A stretch of DNA of 6,023 nt from Actinomycetota bacterium (GTDB lineage Bacteria > Actinomycetota > Thermoleophilia > Solirubrobacterales > Solirubrobacteraceae). The stretch covers positions 1-6,023 of the forward strand of contig SYBY01000233.1 of assembly GCA_005788585.1 (NCBI GenBank), written 5' to 3'. The position numbers and the translations under genes were made by a program. Shown in pieces: positions 1 to 4,251 of this stretch (position 1 is its first letter; each line of letters starts with the position of its first letter). The notes below the pieces were generated by a model that saw only the letters and a program-made list of their open reading frames with translations, did no database searches and was not told where the DNA came from.

Positions 1-1
1 G

Positions 2-1918
2 CCGATCAAGTCGCGGGAGATCCCGCAGAACATGAAGAACGCGACGATCGCGATCGAGGACCGGCGCTTCTACGACCACAAGGGCGTCGACTTCGAGGGC
101 GTCGTCCGCGCCGGCGTGAAGAACATCCAGTCGGGCAAGACCGTGGAGGGCGGCTCGACGCTCACGATGCAGCTCGTCCGCGCGCTGTACCGCGACAACG
201 AGCGCACCTTCGAGCGCAAGATCCGTGAGGCGAAGCTCGCCGAGGAGCTCGAGAACGCGCACCCGGGCCAGGAGGGCAAGGCCTGGATCCTCGCCAAGTA
301 CATCAACTCGGTGCCCTACGGGACCGAGGGCGGCGTCACGGCGGTCGGCGTGCAGGCCGCCGCCCGCACGTACTTCGACAAGCCCGCCGCCGACCTCAAG
401 CTGCACGAGGCCGCGATGCTCGCCGGGCTGCCGCAGGCGCCGTCGGCGTACAGCCCGTTCCGCGCCCCGGAGAAGGCGATCGCCCGCCGCAACGACGTGC
501 TCGACCGCATGGCCGAGGAGGGCATGATCAAGGAGGAGACCGCCGAGCGCACGAAGGCGATGGAGCTCGGGGTCAAGCCCAGCAAGTACTACACCGAGCG
601 CCGCGAGGGCTTCTTTTTCGACTACGTCAAGCAGGAGCTCATCGACCGCTACGGCGTCGAGAAGGTCCGCCAGGGCGGCCTGTCGATCAAGACGACGATC
701 GACCTGAAGCTCCAGCAGGCCGCGCGCAAGGCGATCGCGGGCCGGCTGAACTTCGCCGACGCGCCGTCGTCGGCGATCGTGTCGATCGATCCGCGCAACG
801 GCTACATCCGCGCCATGGCGACGTCGGCCCAGTACAAGGACCGCAAGTTCAACCTCGCCGCCCAGGGCACGCGCCAGCCGGGATCGACGTTCAAGACCAT
901 GGTCCTCATGGCGGCCGTGGCCAAGGGGATCAACCCGGCGTCGACGAGCTACACCTCCAAGCCGCTGAAGCTCAACGACCCGCGCTACGGGCCGATCGAG
1001 GTCAAGACGTACTCGAACTCCTACGGCGGCAGCATGAACCTCGTGCGCGCCACGCTCGCGTCGGACAACTCCGTCTACATGCAGCTCGACCTCGATGTCG
1101 GACCCGACAACGTGACCCAGGCGGCGCGAGACATGGGGATCAAGAGCAAGCTGAACTCGTTCCCGGCCGAGGGCCTCGGCGGCCTGGAGAACGGCGTGTC
1201 CCCGCTGGAGATGGCCAACGCCTACGCGACGCTCGCCTCCGGCGGCTGGCGCAACAAGCCCAAGGCGATCACGAAGGTGACGTTCCCCGACGGCGAGGTC
1301 GACGACCTGACCAAGCCCCGCCGCCACAAGGCGTTCACCGACGGCGAGGTCTACGAGATCACGAAGATCCTCAAGCAGAACATCACCGGCGGCACCGGCG
1401 GCAAGGCGCAGATCGGCTGCCCCGCGGCCGGCAAGACGGGCACGACGGACAACCACCGCGACGCCTGGTTCGTCGGGTACACGCCTCGCCTGGCGACCTC
1501 GACGTGGGTCGGCTACCCCGACAGGCAGATCGAGATGACCTCGACGTACTTCGGCGGTCCCGTCGCCGGCGGCACGTTCCCCGCGGAGATCTGGGGCGAC
1601 TACATGAAGGTCGCCAAGCGTGACTACTGCGGCGACTTCCCCCAGCCCAAGGTGCCGTTCCAGGGCCAGAGCTTCTCCGGCACCTACCAGAAGCAGAGCG
1701 GCGGCACCGGGGATGAGGACTACGACCGCAACGGCGGCACCCAGGCCGCGCAGGACTACGAGACCGGCGCAGGCACCGGCACCGGTGGGAACGGCGGCGC
1801 GACGTTCGACGACGACGCGTACGAGACCCCGCCGCAGGAGGTTCCCGCCTCCCCTGCGCCGCAGGAGACCGTGACCCCGGGCGACGGCACCGCCGGAGGC
1901 ACCGGCGCGGGCGAGTGA
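2..1918 (+). CDS. Class A penicillin-binding protein (bifunctional PBP1A-type glycosyltransferase/transpeptidase), 5' partial
   Basis: Polymerises lipid II into glycan strands and cross-links the stem peptides on the outer face of the membrane. The reading frame is open from base 2, and the residues before the ATG at 32 (PIKSREIPQN) look like normal PBP sequence, so that ATG is internal; the true start, membrane anchor and early GT51 region lie upstream. Numbering from the ATG at 32, the GT51 domain shows the catalytic-Glu motif EDRRFYDH (E9), GGSTLTMQ (40-47), RKIREA (62-67) and KYINSVPYG (89-97). The transpeptidase domain carries STFK (nucleophile S285), SDN (344-346) and KTGTT (468-472). 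Only two cysteines are visible, C463 and C533. After about residue 545 the protein ends in a low-complexity Gly/Thr/Asp/Pro tail with no PASTA repeat. infA starts 35 bases downstream. Both active sites look intact. The family call is secure; PBP1A versus another class A subtype is less so. Confidence 0.96.
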   Translation, partial: PIKSREIPQNMKNATIAIEDRRFYDHKGVDFEGVVRAGVKNIQSGKTVEGGSTLTMQLVRALYRDNERTFERKIREAKLAEELENAHPGQEGKAWILAKYINSVPYGTEGGVTAVGVQAAARTYFDKPAADLKLHEAAMLAGLPQAPSAYSPFRAPEKAIARRNDVLDRMAEEGMIKEETAERTKAMELGVKPSKYYTERREGFFFDYVKQELIDRYGVEKVRQGGLSIKTTIDLKLQQAARKAIAGRLNFADAPSSAIVSIDPRNGYIRAMATSAQYKDRKFNLAAQGTRQPGSTFKTMVLMAAVAKGINPASTSYTSKPLKLNDPRYGPIEVKTYSNSYGGSMNLVRATLASDNSVYMQLDLDVGPDNVTQAARDMGIKSKLNSFPAEGLGGLENGVSPLEMANAYATLASGGWRNKPKAITKVTFPDGEVDDLTKPRRHKAFTDGEVYEITKILKQNITGGTGGKAQIGCPAAGKTGTTDNHRDAWFVGYTPRLATSTWVGYPDRQIEMTSTYFGGPVAGGTFPAEIWGDYMKVAKRDYCGDFPQPKVPFQGQSFSGTYQKQSGGTGDEDYDRNGGTQAAQDYETGAGTGTGGNGGATFDDDAYETPPQEVPASPAPQETVTPGDGTAGGTGAGE

Positions 1919-1944
1919 CCCGCGGCGCGCCGCGCTGCTAGCCT
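1915..1944 (+). promoter_or_regulatory. Candidate promoter for infA, giving a leaderless or nearly leaderless transcript
   Basis: A TAGCCT box (1939-1944) fits the actinobacterial TAnnnT -10 pattern and ends 9 bases before the infA ATG. GTGACC (1915-1920) is a 4/6 match to TTGACA at 18-bp spacing and overlaps the stop codon of the PBP gene. No Shine-Dalgarno lies between the -10 box and the ATG, so the transcript would begin at or within a few bases of the start codon. This is inferred from motif and spacing only. Confidence 0.55.
1921..1934. repeat. 14-bp perfect GC palindrome between PBP stop and infA
   Basis: CGCGGCGCGCCGCG equals its own reverse complement. It begins two bases after the PBP stop codon and fills most of the spacer between the proposed -35 and -10 boxes of infA. 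It could be an operator, a weak end-of-gene structure, or a chance product of GC-only sequence. There is no unpaired loop and no T-run, so it is not a classical intrinsic terminator. Confidence 0.5.
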
Positions 1945-1953
1945 CGACTCCGC

Positions 1954-2172
1954 ATGTCCAAGGAAGAAAAGGTCGAATTCGAGGGCGAGGTCGTCGAGGC
2001 CCTCCCCAACGCGATGTTCCGCGTCAAGCTGGACAACGATCACATGGTCCTCGGCCACGTCGCCGGCAAGATGCGCCGGTTCCGCATCCGCATCCTCCCG
2101 GGCGACCGGGTCCGCGTCGAGCTGTCGCCGTACGACCTCGACCGCGCGCGCATCGTCTACCGCCACCGCTGA
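1954..2172 (+). CDS. infA: Translation initiation factor IF-1
   Basis: IF-1 binds the A site of the 30S subunit during initiation and works with IF-2 and IF-3. The 72-residue product matches the usual IF-1 length and is a single S1-type OB fold. Signature segments are ALPNAMFRV (16-24), GKM (38-40), ILPGDRV (47-53) and VELSPYDL (55-62). The usual HISGKMR-NYIRI stretch reads [13 protein letters not shown] here, and the end is YRHR where YRYK is common, so the protein is slightly divergent but complete. The ATG is chosen because it gives the exact family length and sits behind a TAnnnT box; no Shine-Dalgarno is present. It lies alone between a PBP gene and thiL, away from rpmJ, rpsM and rpsK, which usually accompany infA in actinobacteria. 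It may be a second copy. Confidence 0.95.
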   Translation: MSKEEKVEFEGEVVEALPNAMFRVKLDNDHMVLGHVAGKMRRFRIRILPGDRVRVELSPYDLDRARIVYRHR

Positions 2173-2193
2173 GAATCGCGCAGAGCGCGATTT
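2173..2193 (+). terminator. Hairpin directly after infA (first of a pair)
   Basis: The arms AATCGCGC (2174-2181) and GCGCGATT (2185-2192) form an 8-bp perfect stem around the loop AGA, with an added G-T pair (2173/2193). It begins on the base after the infA stop codon. Only a TTT that is mostly part of the stem follows, so rho-independent termination is plausible but weak. RNA 3'-end protection or a dispersed palindromic element are alternatives. Confidence 0.45.
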
Positions 2194-2202
2194 CAGCCGG
2201 GA

Positions 2203-2221
2203 GTTTTCGCAGGGCGAAAAC
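2203..2221. terminator. Second hairpin between infA and thiL
   Basis: The arms GTTTTCGC (2203-2210) and GCGAAAAC (2214-2221) form an 8-bp perfect stem around the loop AGG. It has the same 8-3-8 design as the hairpin nine bases upstream, and both share a TCGC...GCGA core around an AG-containing loop. The left arm carries TTTT and the right arm AAAA. It ends 16 bases before the thiL -10-like box. It could attenuate or insulate transcription, or belong to a genome-wide palindromic repeat family. Confidence 0.45.
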
Positions 2222-2237
2222 GTCCCAGGTGCCTGAG

Positions 2238-2243
2238 TAGGGT
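2238..2243 (+). promoter_or_regulatory. Candidate -10 box for thiL
   Basis: TAGGGT fits TAnnnT and ends 5 bases before the ATG at 2249 and 11 bases before the second in-frame ATG at 2255. No Shine-Dalgarno-like purine run sits at a normal distance from either ATG. No convincing -35 element is seen 16-19 bases upstream, where the second hairpin lies. The two start-codon spacings bracket the ideal one, so this box does not settle which ATG is used. Confidence 0.4.
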
Positions 2244-2248
2244 CCCTG

Positions 2249-3202
2249 ATGCCAATGTCGGAGTTCGACCTCATTGCGCGCCTGCGCGAGCTGCTGCCCG
2301 CGCCGCACGATCGCGTGGTGGTCGGGTCCGGTGACGACGCCGCCGTCGTCCGCGGAGCCGGGGTCGCCGTCACGTCCATCGATCAGATGGTCGACGGCGT
2401 GCACTTCCGCCTGGCCCCGGGCCATACCGCACCGTTCGACGCCGGCTGGCGCGCGCTCGCCGGAGCACTGTCGGACCTCGCCGCCATGGGCGCCGGCGCC
2501 GGAGAGGCGTACGTCGCGCTCGGGCTGCCCGCCGACTTGGCCGACGACGACGTCCTCGACCTCGCCCGCGGCATGGCCGGGCTGGCCGCCGAGGCCGGCG
2601 TCGCCGTCATCGGCGGCGACGTCACCGCCGCGCCGGCGCTGTCGATCGCCGTCACCGTCATCGGCTGGGCCGCCTCCCCCGAGGAGGTCGTGACCCGCGG
2701 GGGTGCGCAACCGGGCGACCTCGTCGGGGTCACCGGCCCGCTCGGCGCGAGCGCCGCGGGCCTGGAGATCCTCGAGGGCCGCGCAACCGGGCCGCAGGCG
2801 CTGACCGACGCGTACCTGCGGCCCCGGCCGCGACTGTCCGAGGGGCTACGGCTGGCCGCCGCGGGGGCGACGGCGATGATCGACCTGTCCGACGGCCTCG
2901 CAGCCGATGCGGGGCACGTCGCCGAAGCGAGCGGCGCCACGCTCGAGCTCGAGCTCGCCTCTGTGCCGCTGGCCGACGGCGTCGCGAACGTCGCAGAGCA
3001 CCTGGGGGTCGTGCCCGGCGAGTTCGCGGCAACCGGCGGCGAGGACTACGAGCTGCTCGCGTGCGTCCCACCGCAACGGCGCGCCGAGGCCGAGGCCGCG
3101 GCACCGCAGCTGCGGTGGGTCGGACGCGTCAGCTCGGGGCCAGGCCTGGCCCGCCTCGCCGGGAGCTCGCAGCCGCTGCGCGGCTACGACCATCGTCGGT
3201 GA
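2249..3202 (+). CDS. thiL: Thiamine-monophosphate kinase
   Basis: ThiL phosphorylates thiamine monophosphate with ATP to give thiamine diphosphate, the last step of cofactor synthesis in the cytoplasm. The 317-residue protein has the normal family length and the AIR synthase-related two-domain order. Visible motifs are GDDAAV (28-33), the [11 protein letters not shown] segment (43-53), [10 protein letters not shown] (73-82), GGDVT (122-126, commonly GGDTT), [12 protein letters not shown] (161-172), RPRPRLSEG (191-199), DLSDG (212-216) and GGEDYELL (263-270). The acidic metal- and nucleotide-binding positions appear intact. Two ATGs, at 2249 and 2255, are both plausible starts and differ by two residues. 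No other thiamine gene lies in the window and no TPP riboswitch is visible upstream. Its last 74 bases are antisense to the FlgM-like gene on the other strand. Confidence 0.95.
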   Translation: MPMSEFDLIARLRELLPAPHDRVVVGSGDDAAVVRGAGVAVTSIDQMVDGVHFRLAPGHTAPFDAGWRALAGALSDLAAMGAGAGEAYVALGLPADLADDDVLDLARGMAGLAAEAGVAVIGGDVTAAPALSIAVTVIGWAASPEEVVTRGGAQPGDLVGVTGPLGASAAGLEILEGRATGPQALTDAYLRPRPRLSEGLRLAAAGATAMIDLSDGLAADAGHVAEASGATLELELASVPLADGVANVAEHLGVVPGEFAATGGEDYELLACVPPQRRAEAEAAAPQLRWVGRVSSGPGLARLAGSSQPLRGYDHRR

Positions 3203-3335
3203 GGAGCGACCGGCCCGCGATCGCCCCTGCGATCGCGTCCAATCCGTTGCGTCGCAGCAATGCCTCTGCGACCAGGCGTGGGTCGACGTCGTAGCCGTCG
3301 TCGGCCACGCGTCGCTTCAACTCTTGAACACTCAT
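3129..3335 (-). CDS. Small FlgM-like protein (putative anti-sigma-28 factor)
   Basis: FlgM proteins bind and hold sigma-28 (FliA/WhiG type) until the cell commits to the regulated programme. Residues 3-28 ([13 protein letters not shown] then [13 protein letters not shown]) resemble the C-terminal sigma-binding segment of FlgM, where LK..I..G.Y.VD...IA..LL is typical. The product is only 68 residues and lacks the usual FlgM N-terminal half. Residues 47-68 are Arg/Ala/Gly-rich, look disordered, and are mostly encoded opposite the thiL 3' end. A purine-rich RBS sits 5 bases before the ATG, supporting this start. Codons such as GTT, CAA, TTG, CGA and GCA make it less GC-biased than its neighbours. 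No other flagellar or sigma gene lies in the window, so the role is inferred from one motif. A generic small helical regulator is the alternative. Confidence 0.62.
   Translation of the reverse strand: MSVQELKRRVADDGYDVDPRLVAEALLRRNGLDAIAGAIAGRSLLTDDGRSRAAAASSRRGGPGLAPS
3216..3237. terminator. Strong hairpin just past thiL stop, inside the convergent FlgM-like gene
   Basis: Two copies of GCGATCGC (3217-3224 and 3229-3236) separated by CCCT form a stem with a 4-base loop, extended to 9 bp by C3216/G3237. It lies 13 bases after the thiL stop codon, where a terminator would be expected, but no T-run follows. On the minus strand the same bases encode the repeated Ala-Ile-Ala-Gly of the FlgM-like protein, so the symmetry may come partly from coding. 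Confidence 0.35.
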
Positions 3336-3338
3336 CTT

Positions 3339-3345
3339 CTTCCCT
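3339..3345 (-). promoter_or_regulatory. Ribosome binding site of the FlgM-like gene
   Basis: Read on the minus strand, AGGGAAG precedes AAG and the ATG at 3335, placing the AGGGA core 5 bases from the start codon. It is the clearest Shine-Dalgarno in the window and contrasts with the starts of infA, thiL and the M28-like gene, which show none. It is the main reason for choosing this start. Confidence 0.6.
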
Positions 3346-3386
3346 GCCTTCGGCTGAGGTCCCGCACCCCTGCCTTGGTGGTGTCC

Positions 3387-3414
3387 CTATCGACCTTGGC
3401 GGGGGGCCGATTGA
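3387..3414 (-). promoter_or_regulatory. Candidate sigma-28/WhiG-type promoter for the FlgM-like gene
   Basis: On the minus strand TCAA (3414-3411), a 16-base spacer and GTCGATAG (3394-3387) resemble the known FliA/WhiG consensus TAAA-N15/16-GCCGATAA, with 3/4 and 6/8 matches. A transcript would begin near 3380 and leave a leader of about 45 bases containing the RBS. Finding it before an anti-sigma-28-like gene makes biological sense, since flgM is often under control of its own sigma factor, but the match is imperfect. Confidence 0.35.
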
Positions 3415-3430
3415 TCAGGGGTGGTTCCCT

Positions 3431-3471
3431 CTCGGCCGAGTGTCCATGCACACAAGCGCTGAGCCTGGACA
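3431..3471. other. Inverted repeats downstream of the sortase gene
   Basis: Seven bases past the sortase stop, TGTCCA (3441-3446) and TGGACA (3466-3471) form a 6-bp inverted repeat around 19 bases that include the palindrome AGCGCT (3455-3460). Directly beside it is the 10-bp perfect palindrome CTCGGCCGAG (3431-3440). The group could end sortase transcription or bind a regulator of the FlgM-like gene. There is no T-run on the minus-strand transcript. Together with the promoter and RBS entries, this is all that is seen in the 142-base gap 3336-3477. Confidence 0.3.
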
Positions 3472-3477
3472 TCCGAC

Positions 3478-4251
3478 CTACGGTCCAGCCCCTACGGGCG
3501 CGTCCTCGCTGAGCCCGGAGTCCTGCAAACGCCGGGGTTTCTGGCCTGGCTTGGGCAGTGGCGCGCCGCCCCGGGCCGCGCCCCGCGGCTCCGCGGAGAT
3601 CTGCCGCGCGAAGACGACGATCCGCTGTGCGGCGCTGTAGAGCGGGTGGCAGGCGGTGAGGACCAGGCGGTCGTAGCCGACGTTCTTGACCACCTCGACG
3701 GCCGTCGGCGCGACGATCTTGCGTTCCTGCACGCGGTAGACGAACCGCCCGTACGGCATCTCGACGACGATCCGGTCGCCCGGGTTCATCTTGTCGATGT
3801 GCCGGAACGGCGCGCCGTAGGTGGTGCGGTGCCCGGCGATCGCCGTCGTCCCGCCGACGCCCGGGTAGACGGTGGACTCGTAGAGCCCGGGCCCCTTGCG
3901 CAGCTCCGCGGGGTCGGTGCCCTCGACGATGACGGAGTCGATGCGCCCGCTCTTGGCGGTGATGCGGCCGATGGCCTCACCGGGGTCGGCCTCGCGGCGG
4001 AGAGACCGGCCGAGGAACGCCATCCGCCGCGTGCTGCTCGCGAGCTGTTCCAGCGCCCGGGTCTCGACCACCGTCGGCTTGGCCTCCTCGAGCTGCTCGA
4101 GGTCACCCGCGAGCGCCTCCTGCGTGATCCCGGCGTAGATCGCGGAGATCGGCTCCTGCCACGCGATCGTCGCGATCGCGTCGGCCACGAGCAGCACACC
4201 GGCGATCACGAGGACCGTGCCGAGCTGATGGAACGTCTCGCGCGTCGTCAT
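3478..4251 (-). CDS. Class E-like sortase (LPXTG/LAXTG-type transpeptidase)
   Basis: Sortases cleave a C-terminal sorting signal on a secreted protein and join it to the cell wall or to another subunit. The 257-residue protein has an N-terminal membrane anchor (about 11-30), an acidic/helical linker (about 40-90) and a sortase domain (about 93-218). The catalytic triad is visible as H141 in AGHRTTYGAPF, C201 in LTACHP and R209 in AQRIVV; C201 is the only cysteine. The AGHRTTYG and LTxCHP forms are typical of actinobacterial class E enzymes, though class D cannot be excluded. After about residue 220 there is a 37-residue Pro/Gly/Arg-rich tail that looks disordered. The ATG overlaps the stop of the upstream M28-like gene as ATGA, which fixes the start and implies translational coupling. 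No protein in the window carries a recognisable sorting signal, so the substrate lies elsewhere. Confidence 0.93.
   Translation of the reverse strand: MTTRETFHQLGTVLVIAGVLLVADAIATIAWQEPISAIYAGITQEALAGDLEQLEEAKPTVVETRALEQLASSTRRMAFLGRSLRREADPGEAIGRITAKSGRIDSVIVEGTDPAELRKGPGLYESTVYPGVGGTTAIAGHRTTYGAPFRHIDKMNPGDRIVVEMPYGRFVYRVQERKIVAPTAVEVVKNVGYDRLVLTACHPLYSAAQRIVVFARQISAEPRGAARGGAPLPKPGQKPRRLQDSGLSEDAPVGAGP

Noticed and set aside
32..34. ATG at 32 as the start of the PBP
   Set aside because: The same frame is open back to base 2 with PBP-like residues, and a start here would remove the membrane anchor and cut into the GT51 domain just before its catalytic motif.
1666..1915. Tandem repeat or sortase sorting signal in the PBP tail
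   Set aside because: The tail is low-complexity without an exact repeating unit, and it lacks an LPXTG/LAXTG motif, a hydrophobic segment and a positively charged end.
2228..2254. TPP riboswitch-like words (GGTGC, CTGAG, CCCTGAT, TGCC) just before thiL
   Set aside because: The words fall within 27 bases, while a TPP riboswitch needs roughly 100 with paired helices between them. No supporting stems are present, and the space before thiL (76 bases) is largely taken by the two hairpins.
1756..2379. Minus-strand open frame of 207 codons spanning the PBP tail, infA and the start of thiL
   Set aside because: It crosses three confident plus-strand features and both hairpins, and its translation shows no motif.
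3260..3640. Plus-strand open frame of 126 codons across the FlgM-like gene, the gap and the sortase 3' end
   Set aside because: No ribosome binding site or -10 box supports it and no motif is visible; the minus-strand FlgM-like frame has an RBS and a family-like motif.
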